A stretch of 64,000 nt of DNA from Paraplanobispora takensis (GTDB taxonomy: Bacteria; Actinomycetota; Actinomycetes; Streptosporangiales; Streptosporangiaceae). Shown in pieces: positions 1 through 8,813 of this stretch. The notes below the pieces were generated by a model. The model did not search any database, was not told where the DNA came from, and was given only the letters and a program-made list of their open reading frames with translations. The number at the start of each line of letters is the position of its first letter. The stretch's first letter is position 1. The stretch covers positions 124,001 to 188,000 of the forward strand of contig NZ_BOOK01000029.1 in assembly GCF_016863195.1 (NCBI RefSeq), in the 5' to 3' direction. The position numbers and the translations under genes were made by a program.

Positions 1-377
1 GCCATCGAGCACCCGGCCGCCATGTCGGGCAGCACGACCTTCTGCGCGTCGCCGGTCAGGATGTCCGCCGACTCGGCCATGAAGTGCACGCCGCAGAAGA
101 CGATGTACTCGGCCTCGGGCCGCGCCGCGGCCTCCCGGGCGAGTTTGAACGAGTCCCCGGTCACGTCGGCGAACTGGATGACCTCGTCGCGCTGGTAGTG
201 GTGGCCGAGCACGAAGACCCGGTCGCCGAGCGCCGCCTTGGCGCGCCTGGCCCGCTCGACCAGCGCCGGGTCGGACGCCGCCGGCAGCTCTCCGGGACAG
301 TCCACGCCGCGCTCGCTGTGCGGGTCGGCGCTCCGGCCGAGAACGAAGAGCGGAAGCCCGGTCTCAGTGGTCGTCAC
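1..377 (-). CDS. nadA: Quinolinate synthase NadA (N-terminal part, runs off the left edge)
   Basis: Condenses iminoaspartate with dihydroxyacetone phosphate to quinolinate in de novo NAD synthesis, using a 4Fe-4S cluster. On the minus strand the protein reads [19 protein letters not shown], then [18 protein letters not shown], then [10 protein letters not shown]. These are hallmark NadA segments, with the first cluster cysteine in the FCGVHFM stretch. About 125 residues are visible; the rest lies outside the window. I chose the GTG ending at 377 because AAGGGGG sits 7 bases before it; another GTG 6 bases upstream is too close to that site. It is divergent from erpA, the Fe-S carrier gene, which fits an Fe-S-dependent enzyme. 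Confidence 0.93.
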   Translation of the reverse strand, partial: MTTTETGLPLFVLGRSADPHSERGVDCPGELPAASDPALVERARRAKAALGDRVFVLGHHYQRDEVIQFADVTGDSFKLAREAAARPEAEYIVFCGVHFMAESADILTGDAQKVVLPDMAAGCSM

Positions 378-383
378 GACCAC
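367..383. promoter_or_regulatory. Palindrome over the nadA start
   Basis: GTGGTCGT-C-ACGACCAC is a perfect inverted repeat with 8-base arms covering the nadA start codon. A second inverted repeat, TCGTC-GGAAT-GACGA at 393-407, lies just upstream. Both carry a TCGT/ACGA core. They could be operator halves for a NAD-responsive repressor or a 5' hairpin. The assignment is inference. Confidence 0.4.
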
Positions 384-561
384 ACCCCCTTATCGTCGGA
401 ATGACGACTAATGATGACACACGGTTTGAGGGATTTATTCCGGAGGGTGGAGGGGTCGTGGAATGTGTGGCAGTGGGCAGGTGTTGGTAGCGTCTAAGAA
501 GGACGTCAGAAACAGACAGCCGCTCCAGGCGGGCGGCTGACGCAGACGCGGGAGTCACCAC

Positions 562-915
562 ATGTCGGTTGAGAGCAGCGAGACCACGGCGCAGGGCCTG
601 ATCCTCAGTGACGCGGCCGCGGCGAAGGTCAAGAGCCTGCTGGAGCAGCAGGGCGAGGAGGGACTCCAGCTGCGCGTGGCCGTGCAGCCCGGTGGCTGCT
701 CCGGCCTGCGCTACCAGCTCTTCTTCGACGACCGTTCGATGGACGGCGACATCGTCTCCGACTTCAACGGCGTGAGTGTGGTCACCGACCGTATGAGCGC
801 GCCGTACCTCATGGGCGCCACCATCGACTTCGTCGACACGATCGAGAAGCAGGGCTTCACGATCGACAACCCGAACGCCACGGGCTCCTGCGCCTGCGGC
901 GACTCGTTCAACTAG
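562..915 (+). CDS. erpA: A-type iron-sulfur carrier (HesB/IscA/ErpA family)
   Basis: Carries or inserts Fe-S clusters into client proteins in the cytoplasm. The 117-residue product has the family length and the three conserved cysteines: C46 in GGCSGLRYQ, and C110 and C112 in the C-terminal SCACGDSF. GGGAG lies 7 bases before the ATG. It corresponds to the ErpA-like Rv2204c of mycobacteria, which also sits next to adoK and ctaC. Likely clients here include NadA on its left and the Rieske protein QcrA in the same window (inference). A strong hairpin follows the gene. Confidence 0.95.
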   Translation: MSVESSETTAQGLILSDAAAAKVKSLLEQQGEEGLQLRVAVQPGGCSGLRYQLFFDDRSMDGDIVSDFNGVSVVTDRMSAPYLMGATIDFVDTIEKQGFTIDNPNATGSCACGDSFN

Positions 916-957
916 TCGTTCGACTGGGCGGTTCCGTCCGCCGGGACGGGCCGGGAA

Positions 958-993
958 GCCCTGCCGGGTGAGATGTTCCTCACCCGACAGGGC
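958..993 (+). terminator. Rho-independent terminator after erpA
   Basis: A 15-base-pair stem (958-972 with 979-993, one mismatch) closes a 6-base ATGTTC loop and is followed by TTTC. It separates erpA from the adenosine kinase gene. Confidence 0.8.
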
Positions 994-1068
994 TTTCACG
1001 TGCCATGAGTTCGCGTATTCTTGCGTGGCTCATTTTCCGAAGATGCTGACAACGAGGAGAAGGATCCC

Positions 1069-2055
1069 GTGCGCATCGCCGTCACCGGCTCCATCGCGAC
1101 CGACCATCTGATGACCTTCCCGGGCCGCTTCGGCGACCAGCTCATCGCCGAGCAGCTCGATCGGGTCTCCCTCTCGTTCCTCGTGGACGACCTGCAGGTC
1201 CGCCGCGGCGGCTGCGCGGCCAACATCACCTTCGGGATGGGCTGCCTGGGCCTGTCGCCGATCCTCGTCGGCGCGGTCGGCACGGACTTCGCCGACTACC
1301 GCTCCTGGCTGGAGCGGCACGGGGTCGACTGCGACTCGGTGTACGTCTCCGAGACCCACCACACCGCACGGTTCCTGTGCACCACGGACGAGGACCACAA
1401 CCAGATCGCCTCGTTCTACACCGGCGCGATGGCCGAGGCCCGGCTGATCGAGCTGCAGCCGATCGCCGAGCGCGTGGGCGGGCTCGACCTGGTGCTGATC
1501 AGCCCCAACGACCCCGACGCGATGCTCCGCCACACCGACGAGGCCCGCCAGCGCGGCATCCCGTTCGCGGCCGACCCCTCCCAGCAGCTGGCCCGCATGC
1601 CCGGCGAGCAGATCCGCCAGCTGGTCGACGGCGCCGCCTACCTGTTCGGCAACGACTACGAGAAGGGTCTGATCGAGCAGAAGACCGGCTGGTCCGGCGA
1701 GGAGATCCTCGACCGGGTCGAGGTCCGCGTCACCACGCTCGGTCCCAAGGGCGTCGTGATCGACCGCAAGGGCGAGCCGTCCCTGCACGTCCCGGCGGCC
1801 CCCGAGCTCGGCAAGGCCGACCCCACCGGCGTCGGCGACGCCTTCCGCTCCGGCTTCCTGGCCGGTCTCGCCTGGGACCTGTCCCTGGAGCGCTGCGGCC
1901 AGATCGGCAACCTGACCGCCACCCACGTCCTGGAGCGCGTCGGCGGCCAGGAGTACGAGCTCGGCCAGCAGGTCTTCCTGGAGCGCTTCGCCGCCGCCTA
2001 CGGCGCAGAGGCCGCCGGCGAGGTGGCCGGGCACGTGCGCTGCCACTACGCCTGA
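1069..2055 (+). CDS. adoK: Adenosine kinase, PfkB/ribokinase family
   Basis: Phosphorylates adenosine to AMP in purine salvage. The 328-residue protein has an N-terminal strand ending in GSIATD, the substrate-lid glycine pair RRGGCAAN, and the C-terminal PfkB signature DPTGVGDAF, with the catalytic Asp at about residue 257. GTG at 1069 is chosen because GAGGAGAAGG precedes it by 5 bases and the family begins here. The family alone does not fix the substrate, but the erpA-kinase-ctaC order matches Rv2202c, which is a biochemically known adenosine kinase. An unrelated sugar kinase role remains possible. Confidence 0.85.
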   Translation: MRIAVTGSIATDHLMTFPGRFGDQLIAEQLDRVSLSFLVDDLQVRRGGCAANITFGMGCLGLSPILVGAVGTDFADYRSWLERHGVDCDSVYVSETHHTARFLCTTDEDHNQIASFYTGAMAEARLIELQPIAERVGGLDLVLISPNDPDAMLRHTDEARQRGIPFAADPSQQLARMPGEQIRQLVDGAAYLFGNDYEKGLIEQKTGWSGEEILDRVEVRVTTLGPKGVVIDRKGEPSLHVPAAPELGKADPTGVGDAFRSGFLAGLAWDLSLERCGQIGNLTATHVLERVGGQEYELGQQVFLERFAAAYGAEAAGEVAGHVRCHYA

Positions 2056-2173
2056 CGGCCCCGGCGTGCGCCGTCGCGACATCCGGCGGCCCCGCACGCC
2101 CTGTCATCGAGCCCGGCGTCCCCGGCGGGCGCCGGCACGACGCCCGGCGCCCGCCGTACCGCCTCTGCGCCGG

Positions 2174-2596
2174 TCAGACTCCCGCGTAGACGCGGTGGAC
2201 GAAGTCGGCGAGCTGGTCGTCCGGCAGGTTCTTGGCGAGGTCCGCTTCGCTGATCATGCCGACGATGCGCCCGTTGTCGATCACCGGCAGCCGCTTGATC
2301 TGGTTCTGCTCCATCTTGGCCAGCGCCTCCTCGACGCTGGCCTCGGCGGAGACCCAGACCAGGCCGGTGGCCAGCTCACCCGCGGTGATCTGCGCGGGGT
2401 CCCCGCCCGCTGCCAGGCACTTCACGACGATGTCGCGGTCGGTGATGATGCCCTTGAGCCGGTCGTCGGTCCCGCAGATCGGCAGCGCTCCGACGCCGAT
2501 GTCCTTCATCATCCGTGCGGCGTCCAGGAGAGACTGGTTCTCTCCGATGCACTGACACCCCGGGTTCATCACGTCCTTGGCGGTTTCCCCGCTCAT
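2174..2596 (-). CDS. hrp1: Tandem CBS-domain protein, HRP1-like
   Basis: A 140-residue protein made of two CBS domains (about residues 8-60 and 75-130). It closely resembles hypoxic response protein 1 (Rv2626c) of M. tuberculosis: the shared stretch IGALPIC, the TDRDIVVK block and the second-domain VPVI/EAD pattern are all visible. HRP1 has a disulfide between Cys14 and Cys39; the equivalents here are C16 and C41. The ligand is unknown. It lies 92 bases beyond the TusA gene on the same strand and next to the respiratory genes, which suggests a redox or energy sensor (inference). Start: ATG ending at 2596, with GGGGGGA upstream. Confidence 0.85.
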   Translation of the reverse strand: MSGETAKDVMNPGCQCIGENQSLLDAARMMKDIGVGALPICGTDDRLKGIITDRDIVVKCLAAGGDPAQITAGELATGLVWVSAEASVEEALAKMEQNQIKRLPVIDNGRIVGMISEADLAKNLPDDQLADFVHRVYAGV

Positions 2597-2688
2597 CCCT
2601 GTTTCCCCCCGAAACGTGTGGTTGTGTTCCGGGTGGGCTCCTACCCACTTTCCGGGCGTATCCACTGGTCGCCCCGCAGGTGGACGGC

Positions 2689-2988
2689 TCAGTAGTTGCG
2701 CCGCACGTGGATGGCCCAGCCGCCCTGCGGGAGCTCGTGGCTGCCCACGTGGTGGTGCGACTTCAGCCGGCACCAGGCCGGGATGTCGGTGAAGGCCGCC
2801 GGATCGTCGGCCAGGACGGAGACGACCGCGTTCAGCGGGACGTGGTTGATCTGCTCGGCGAGCATGATGATGGGGATCGGGCACTTCTTGCCCAGGGCGT
2901 CGACGGTCAGCGCCGGAGCCTGGGCGGCCTGCTGGGCGGCGGTGTGCCTGGGCGTCATCGCGTCACTCACTCCCCGAGTCCTGATCAT
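2689..2988 (-). CDS. TusA-family sulfurtransferase
   Basis: Accepts a persulfide from a cysteine desulfurase and passes the sulfur on. The 99-residue product has the TusA core ALGKKCPIPIIML with the acceptor Cys at position 36, and the downstream ADDPAAFTDIPAWC block. The ATG overlaps the stop of the desulfurase as ATGA, and GGGAG in the end of that gene serves as its ribosome site, so translation is probably coupled. In several actinomycetes I know this pair as one fused protein; here the halves are in different frames. An internal ATG at residue 11 is an alternative start. Confidence 0.88.
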   Translation of the reverse strand: MIRTRGVSDAMTPRHTAAQQAAQAPALTVDALGKKCPIPIIMLAEQINHVPLNAVVSVLADDPAAFTDIPAWCRLKSHHHVGSHELPQGGWAIHVRRNY

Positions 2989-4118
2989 GATTTTACTCCC
3001 GCCTCCTCCCGGATCCTGCGGACGGCGTCCGGCAGGACGGACAGGAAACGGTCGACGTCGGCCCCGGAGGCGCCACGGGGCAGCGACACCCGGACGTTGC
3101 CGTGGGTGAGCACGCCCATGGCCTCCAGGACATGCGATGGACGAAGCGTACTCGCCGTGCACGAACTGCCGGACGAAACGGCGAATCCGGCCTTGTCCAG
3201 CTCCACGAGAAGCGCCTCCCCCTCCACGTAGAGGCACGAGAAGGTCACGATGTGCGGGGCCCGCGCGACGGGCTCGCCGATGACCTCCACGTCCGGCACG
3301 AGCCGGGGGACCTCCGCCCGGATCCGGTCGACCAGCGCCGCCAGCCGGGCCCCCTCCCGCTCCGCCTCGGCCGCGGCGGCGCGCAGCGCGGCGGCCGCGG
3401 CGACGATCGCGGGCACGTTCTCGAAGCCCGGGACCCGGTTCTCGCGCTCGTCCTGGGGCAGCGGGCCGCGCCACCGCACGCCCTTGCGCACCGCCAGCAC
3501 ACCGACGCCCGCGGGGCCGCCCCACTTGTGCGCGCTGGCGGTCAGCACCGACCAGCCCGGGGGAACGGGCATCCGGCCCGCCGTCTGGGCGGCGTCCACC
3601 AGCAGCGGGACCCCCGCCCCGGCGCACAGCTCCGCCGCCTCGGCGACCGGCTGGAGCGTGCCGACCTCGTGGTTGGCGCTCTGCAGGCACGCCAGGGCCG
3701 TACCCCCGGCGCGGACCGCCTCGCCGAAGGCCGCCAGGTCCACCACCCCGGTGAGGCCGACGCCGACGGTCTCCACCGTGCCGCCCTCGCGCTCGTGGAC
3801 CTCCCCGGAGTGCAGCACGCTGGAGTGCTCCACCGCCGAGACGACCAGGCGCCGCCCCGCCCGGTGCCGGCCGCGCAGGACCCCCAGGACGCCGAGGTGG
3901 ACCGCCTGGGTGCCGGAGGCGGTGAAGGACACCTCGTCCGGGCGGCAGCCGAGCACCTCGGCGACCTCCGCCCTGGCCCCTTCCAGTAACATCCTTGCCC
4001 GGCGTGCGGGGCCGTACAGCCTCGCCGGGTCGGCCCATCCGGCGTCGAGCGCCGCAGTCAGGGCCTCCCGGGCCCGGGGATGCAGCGGCTCGGTGGAGGC
4101 CGCGTCGAAGTACGCCAC
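2985..4118 (-). CDS. Cysteine desulfurase (PLP-dependent, NifS/IscS-like)
   Basis: Removes sulfur from cysteine to give alanine and an enzyme persulfide. The 377-residue protein opens with YFDAASTEPLHP, binds PLP through K198 in SAHKWGGPAG, and has the catalytic Cys at 320 in SSGSSCTAS. The family usually has about 380-400 residues, so it is full length. Its stop overlaps the TusA ATG, so the pair forms a sulfur-relay unit. Start GTG at 4118 has only a weak ribosome site and is divergent from ctaC. The end client (tRNA thiolation, molybdopterin or Fe-S) is not shown by the sequence. Confidence 0.9.
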   Translation of the reverse strand: MAYFDAASTEPLHPRAREALTAALDAGWADPARLYGPARRARMLLEGARAEVAEVLGCRPDEVSFTASGTQAVHLGVLGVLRGRHRAGRRLVVSAVEHSSVLHSGEVHEREGGTVETVGVGLTGVVDLAAFGEAVRAGGTALACLQSANHEVGTLQPVAEAAELCAGAGVPLLVDAAQTAGRMPVPPGWSVLTASAHKWGGPAGVGVLAVRKGVRWRGPLPQDERENRVPGFENVPAIVAAAAALRAAAAEAEREGARLAALVDRIRAEVPRLVPDVEVIGEPVARAPHIVTFSCLYVEGEALLVELDKAGFAVSSGSSCTASTLRPSHVLEAMGVLTHGNVRVSLPRGASGADVDRFLSVLPDAVRRIREEAGVKS

Positions 4119-4286
4119 GCACCAATCGTCGCATCACGCGCGACACAATCGGGGGCTGCGCGGGAGGCCGGAGGCAGCCCGCGCTAATGTGTCCCAAAGC
4201 GTGAAGCTGTGAACTGTCAGTTGTGAATCTGAATAAACGACCGCCCAGGAGTGACTCTTGGGCTTCATCTGTGGGGTAGGCGATCC

Positions 4287-5081
4287 GTGAGTCCGACCCG
4301 CCGTTCTGCACGGCGTCCGTTGGCCCGCCGCCGGGTGCCACGCACTGCCGCTCTGGCGCTGCTGCTGGTGTCCGCGACGGCGTGTAGTGCTGAAGACTGG
4401 TCCCGTGGCGGCATGCCTGAGGGCATCACCGAGCAGTCCGAGGTCGTCCAGAGTCTGTGGAACGGATCCTGGATCGCCGCCCTGGCCACCGGCGTGGTCG
4501 TGTGGGGCCTGATCCTGTGGTCCGTGGCCTTCCACCGCAAGCGGAAGAACTCGAACGAGCTGCCGCCCCAGGTGCGGTACAACCTTCCGATCGAGATGCT
4601 GTACACGATCGTGCCGCTGATCATGATCAGCGTGCTGTTCTTCTTCACCGCGCGCGACCAGAACTACCTGACCGACATGTCGCAGAAGCCCGACGTGACG
4701 GTCAAGGTCGAGGCGTTCCAGTGGAGCTGGCGTTTCACGACCGAGGTGAACGGCAAGACGGCCCAGGTCGTCGGGATCCCCGCCGACAACTACGAGAAGG
4801 GCCCCCAGCTGGTCCTCCCGGTGAACAAGCGGATCCAGTTCAATCTCCAGTCGCCGGACGTCATCCACTCCTTCTGGGTGCCGGCGTTCAAGTTCAAGCT
4901 CGACGTGATCCCGGGTGTGGACAACCGCTTCCAGGTCAACACGCTGAACGCGCCCGGCGTCTACGCCGGCCGCTGCGCGGAGCTGTGCGGCGTCGACCAC
5001 AGCCGGATGCTCTTCAACGTCAAGCTCGTCACGCAGGCCGAGTTCGACCAGTACATCGCTAGCCAGGCGGGTGCCCAGTGA
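4287..5081 (+). CDS. ctaC: Cytochrome c oxidase subunit II
   Basis: Carries the CuA centre that takes electrons from cytochrome c in the aa3 oxidase. The 264-residue product has a lipoprotein signal (lipobox Cys33 in SATAC), two membrane helices (about residues 57-80 and 97-120) and an outward cupredoxin domain. CuA ligands are visible in the His of VIHSFW and in [12 protein letters not shown] (C-x3-C-x3-H-x2-M). GTG at 4287 is preferred because GGGGTAGG lies 6 bases upstream; a GTG at 4251 has no usable site. The stop overlaps the ctaD start (GTGA). Confidence 0.95.
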   Translation: MSPTRRSARRPLARRRVPRTAALALLLVSATACSAEDWSRGGMPEGITEQSEVVQSLWNGSWIAALATGVVVWGLILWSVAFHRKRKNSNELPPQVRYNLPIEMLYTIVPLIMISVLFFFTARDQNYLTDMSQKPDVTVKVEAFQWSWRFTTEVNGKTAQVVGIPADNYEKGPQLVLPVNKRIQFNLQSPDVIHSFWVPAFKFKLDVIPGVDNRFQVNTLNAPGVYAGRCAELCGVDHSRMLFNVKLVTQAEFDQYIASQAGAQ

Positions 5082-6739
5082 CCGCACAGAACGTTCCCGT
5101 CCCCTCGGTGATGGCGACCCGCAAGGGGTCGATCATCGCGAAGTGGGCGTCGTCCACCGACCACAAGGTCATCGGACATCTCTATTTGATCACCTCGTTC
5201 GCGTTCTTCCTGATCGGCGGCGTCATGGCGCTGGTCATCCGCGCCGAGCTGGCCCAGCCGGGCCTGCAGGTGGTCAGCAACGAGCAGTTCAACCAGCTGT
5301 TCACCATGCACGGCACGATCATGCTGCTGATGTTCGCCACGCCGCTGTTCGCCGGTTTCGCCAACGAGCTGATGCCGCTGCAGATCGGCGCGCCGGACGT
5401 GGCCTTCCCCCGGCTGAACATGGTCAGCTACTGGCTGTTCCTGTTCGGCAGCCTCATCGCCATCTCGGGTTTCCTGACCCCCGACGGAGCGGCCAGCTTC
5501 GGCTGGTTCGCCTACACCCCGCTGTCGAACTCGGTCTCCTCCCCCGGCATCGGCGGCGACCTGTGGATCCTGGGCCTGACCATGAGCGGTCTGGGCACGA
5601 TCCTGGGCGCGGTCAACTTCATCACCACGATCGTCTGCATGCGCGCGCCCGGCATGACCATGTTCCGCATGCCGATGTTCACCTGGAACGTGCTGCTGAC
5701 CTCGATCCTGGTGCTGATGGCCTTCCCGGTGCTGGCCGCGGCGCTGCTGGCGCTGGCCGCCGACCGCAAGCTGGGCACCCACATCTTCGATCCGGCCACC
5801 GGCGGGCCGCTGCTGTGGCAGCACCTGTTCTGGTTCTTCGGCCATCCGGAGGTCTACATCATCGCGCTGCCGTTCTTCGGCATCGTGACGGAGGTCCTGC
5901 CGGTCTTCAGCCGCAAGCCGCTGTTCGGCTACATCGGCCTGGTGGGCGCCACCATCGCCATCGCCGGGCTGTCGATCACCGTGTGGGCGCACCACATGTT
6001 CCCGACCGGCCAGGTGCTGCTGCCGTTCTTCTCCTTCATGACCTTCCTGATCGCGGTCCCGACCGGGGTGAAGTTCTTCAACTGGATCGGCACCATGTGG
6101 CGCGGCCACCTGAGCTTCGAGTCGCCGATGCTGTTCTCGATCGGCTTCCTGGTCACCTTCCTGTTCGGCGGTCTGACCGGTGTCATCCTGGCCTCGCCGC
6201 CGCTGGACTTCCAGGTGACCGACTCCTACTTCGTGGTGGCGCACTTCCACTACGTGGTCTTCGGCACCGTGGTGTTCGCGATGTTCGCCGGCTTCTACTT
6301 CTGGTGGCCGAAGTTCACCGGCAAGATGCTCAACGACACCCTGGGCAAGTTCCACTTCTGGACGCTGTTCATCGGCTTCCACACCACCTTCCTGGTGCAG
6401 CACTGGCTGGGCGCGCAGGGCTTCCCGCGCCGCTACGCCGACTACAGCCCGATCGACGGCTTCACCGACCTGAACATGGTCTCCTCGGTCGGCGCGTTCG
6501 TCCTGGGCGCCTCGACGCTGCCGTTCCTCTACAACGTGTGGAAGACGGCCAAGACCGCGCCCAAGGTCACGGTCGACGACCCGTGGGGCTACGGCAACTC
6601 CCTGGAGTGGGCCACCTCGTGCCCGCCGCCGCGGCACAACTTCACCTCGCTGCCGCGCATCCGCTCCGAGCGCCCGGCGTTCGATCTCAAGCACCCGCAC
6701 GTCACGCCGGCCGAGCGTGAGCTGGAGGAGGTCCGATGA
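5078..6739 (+). CDS. ctaD: Cytochrome c oxidase subunit I
   Basis: Catalytic heme-copper subunit reducing oxygen to water and pumping protons. The 553-residue protein shows all ligands: H78 (MHGT) and H391 for heme a, H256, H305 and H306 for CuB, H389 (AHFHYV) for heme a3, and Y260 for the His-Tyr crosslink. E258 in GHPEVY marks an A1-type oxidase with a D channel. About 12 membrane helices are present. The GTG start overlaps the ctaC stop by 4 bases and the stop overlaps ctaF as ATGA, so three subunits are translated as one coupled operon. Confidence 0.97.
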   Translation: MTAQNVPVPSVMATRKGSIIAKWASSTDHKVIGHLYLITSFAFFLIGGVMALVIRAELAQPGLQVVSNEQFNQLFTMHGTIMLLMFATPLFAGFANELMPLQIGAPDVAFPRLNMVSYWLFLFGSLIAISGFLTPDGAASFGWFAYTPLSNSVSSPGIGGDLWILGLTMSGLGTILGAVNFITTIVCMRAPGMTMFRMPMFTWNVLLTSILVLMAFPVLAAALLALAADRKLGTHIFDPATGGPLLWQHLFWFFGHPEVYIIALPFFGIVTEVLPVFSRKPLFGYIGLVGATIAIAGLSITVWAHHMFPTGQVLLPFFSFMTFLIAVPTGVKFFNWIGTMWRGHLSFESPMLFSIGFLVTFLFGGLTGVILASPPLDFQVTDSYFVVAHFHYVVFGTVVFAMFAGFYFWWPKFTGKMLNDTLGKFHFWTLFIGFHTTFLVQHWLGAQGFPRRYADYSPIDGFTDLNMVSSVGAFVLGASTLPFLYNVWKTAKTAPKVTVDDPWGYGNSLEWATSCPPPRHNFTSLPRIRSERPAFDLKHPHVTPAERELEEVR

Positions 6740-7131
6740 AGGTTCAGGGCTGGATGTTCATCCTGATCGGCATCTTCTTCGCCGCGGTGGACGTCGTCTA
6801 CTGGTACTGGTCCAAGGAGCCGGTCGGCACGACGGCGATGGCCATCTCGGTGGGCTTCGCCCTCATGATCGGCTACTACCTGATGTACACGGCCCGCCGC
6901 ATCGGGGCCCAGCCGGAGGACGACAAGCAGGGCGAGATCAGCGACGGCGCGGGGGAGCTCGGCTTCTTCAGCCCGCACAGCTGGTGGCCGCTGTTCGTCT
7001 GCCTGTCGGTCGCGCTCACCGCGCTCGGCTTCGTCATCGGCTGGTGGCTGTTCATGATCGGCGTCTTCGCGGTGGTCATGAGCATGGTCGGGTTCGTCTT
7101 CGAGTACTACCGGGGCAACTTCTCGCACTGA
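6736..7131 (+). CDS. ctaF: Cytochrome c oxidase subunit IV (actinobacterial CtaF)
   Basis: Small structural subunit of the actinobacterial aa3 oxidase inside the bcc-aa3 supercomplex. The 131-residue product has four predicted membrane helices (about residues 5-23, 35-55, 80-100 and 103-123) separated by a short acidic loop, and ends in EYYRGNFSH. The ATG overlaps the ctaD stop. The length and placement match Rv2199c. A perfect 14-base-pair terminator lies 50 bases downstream, closing the ctaCDF operon. Confidence 0.9.
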   Translation: MKVQGWMFILIGIFFAAVDVVYWYWSKEPVGTTAMAISVGFALMIGYYLMYTARRIGAQPEDDKQGEISDGAGELGFFSPHSWWPLFVCLSVALTALGFVIGWWLFMIGVFAVVMSMVGFVFEYYRGNFSH

Positions 7132-7182
7132 GCCGCACGTACCGGACCCGCCCGCGGATCCGGTACGGCGGGCCCTGCGCCC

Positions 7183-7217
7183 AAGCGGGCCACGGAAACC
7201 TCCGTGGCCCGCTTTTT
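7183..7217 (+). terminator. Terminator after ctaCDF
   Basis: A perfect 14-base-pair stem (7183-7196 with 7201-7214), loop AACC, then a T run TTTTT. It ends the oxidase operon before the L,D-transpeptidase gene. Confidence 0.9.
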
Positions 7218-7318
7218 GGCGTTTATTGGCAGCTCAGAGGGGATGTGTCGGGTGCCGTGCCGCTTGCTCCGGGTAGTAACGGACTGTAGTAGATCAGGCG
7301 GAGAACGGGGGAGTTCAC

Positions 7319-8548
7319 GTGGGGCAGGCGATCCGTGGTTCGACCTATGCGCCGGGGCTGGTGGCCCTGTCACTGGTGACGGCGTGTTCGGCGGCGGACG
7401 CCGCGACCGGGTGGGCGGATCCCGCTCAGAACGCGGGATCGGCTCCGGGGGCCGTACGGGCCGCCGCGACCGTGCTCGTGACGCCCGCCGACAGCAGCGG
7501 GGACGTGCCGACCGACATGCCCGTCCTGATCGGCGCCCGGGGCGGGACGCTGAAGAAGGTCAGCGTGAAGGGCTCCAAGGGCTCTCTGGCGGGCGTTCTG
7601 AGCGCCGACAAGACTCAGTGGCGCAGCCGGGGGACGGCGGCTCCCGGGGCCACCTACAAGGTCACCGTGGAGGCGGTCAACCCCGACGGGGAGACGACGG
7701 AGACCACCAGCTCCTTCTCCACGGTCAAGGCCGAGGACCGCTTCTCCATCGCGAGCCTCACGCCGGACAGGGACTACACCGGCCTCACCGTGGGCGTCGG
7801 CATGCCCATCATGATCACCTTCGACCGGGACATCTCCGACCGCGTCGAGGTCGAGCGGAACCTGACGGTCCGCACCTCCAAGCCGGTCCAGGGCGCCTGG
7901 CACTGGTTCGACGACAGGACGGTCCACTTCCGGCCCAAGCGCTTCTGGCCGGCCTACACCAAGGTCCGGCTGGAGGCCCGCCTGACGGGGGTCCGCGGCG
8001 GCGAGGGCCTGTACGGCAGGGCCGACCGCGTCCTCGACTTCAAGGTCGGCCGCTCCCAGATCACCCAGGGCAGCATCCAGAGCCACCACCTGACGGTCAA
8101 GCGCGACGGCAAGAGGATCCGCACGATCCCGATGAGCGCCGGCCAGGGCGGCCAGTGGAAGTACCACACCACCAGCGGCGTCCACCTGGCGATGTCCCGC
8201 GAGCCGGTGACCATCATGGTCTCGCCCGGCATCGGCCCCGGCCAGCCGGGTTACTACCGCAAGACCGTCTACAACACCGTGCGCATCTCCAACAGCGGCG
8301 AGTACGTCCACAGCGCGCCCTGGTCCGTCGGATCGCAGGGGAGCGCCAACGTCAGCCACGGCTGCGTCAACGTCAGCCCCGGCCACGCGAAGTGGTTCAT
8401 CGACAACACCCTGATCGGCGACCCGATCATCATCACCGGTTCGCCCCGTGTGCTCGAGCCCCTCAACGGCTGGGGCCACTGGCAGGAGGACTGGTCGGAG
8501 TGGACCCGCTGGAGCGGCACCCTGGGCTTCGTCACCGAGACGGCCTGA
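7319..8548 (+). CDS. L,D-transpeptidase lipoprotein (Ig-like domains plus YkuD)
   Basis: Forms 3-3 crosslinks in peptidoglycan or anchors proteins to it, outside the membrane. The 409-residue protein has a lipobox (Cys23 in LVTAC), two Ig-like repeats (about residues 50-140 and 150-255) and a C-terminal YkuD domain with the signature SHGCVN: H347 and nucleophile C349. This is the architecture of mycobacterial LdtMt2. The GTG start has GGGGGAG 5 bases upstream. The first 19 bases almost match a block at the start of ctaC. A bidirectional terminator separates it from the convergent qcrB. Confidence 0.93.
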   Translation: MGQAIRGSTYAPGLVALSLVTACSAADAATGWADPAQNAGSAPGAVRAAATVLVTPADSSGDVPTDMPVLIGARGGTLKKVSVKGSKGSLAGVLSADKTQWRSRGTAAPGATYKVTVEAVNPDGETTETTSSFSTVKAEDRFSIASLTPDRDYTGLTVGVGMPIMITFDRDISDRVEVERNLTVRTSKPVQGAWHWFDDRTVHFRPKRFWPAYTKVRLEARLTGVRGGEGLYGRADRVLDFKVGRSQITQGSIQSHHLTVKRDGKRIRTIPMSAGQGGQWKYHTTSGVHLAMSREPVTIMVSPGIGPGQPGYYRKTVYNTVRISNSGEYVHSAPWSVGSQGSANVSHGCVNVSPGHAKWFIDNTLIGDPIIITGSPRVLEPLNGWGHWQEDWSEWTRWSGTLGFVTETA

Positions 8549-8570
8549 CTCCACCGCCCGAGCTCCAGGC

Positions 8571-8612
8571 CTGACCGCCTGGCCCCCGGCGCTGACCGCC
8601 TGGCCCCCGGCG
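8571..8612. repeat. 21-base tandem repeat, two copies
   Basis: CTGACCGCCTGGCCCCCGGCG occurs twice in direct contact just after the L,D-transpeptidase stop. A weaker pair around AGGGCTTCTGACG follows to about 8660. No function is visible. Confidence 0.7.
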
Positions 8613-8736
8613 AACCGGGGCGAGAGGGCTTCTGACGGGACCGGAAGGGCTTCTGACGAGGCACGGGACCTTCCGGTGGGCGGCCGGGGGTTTCCGGCGC
8701 CGCCGTACGGGGAGGAGCCCGCTGGGGAGAGGAACC

Positions 8737-8770
8737 GAAAGGCCCGGGCGGTGATCCGCCCGGGCCTTTC
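8737..8770. terminator. Bidirectional terminator between ldt and qcrB
   Basis: A perfect 15-base-pair stem (8737-8751 with 8756-8770) with a TGAT loop. It has GAAA at one end and TTTC at the other, so it can serve both convergent genes. The rest of 8549-8813 holds only short repeats. Confidence 0.88.
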
Positions 8771-8813
8771 GCCTGTCGCAGTGGAGCAGTGGACCGGTCC
8801 CGCCGGTCCCGGC

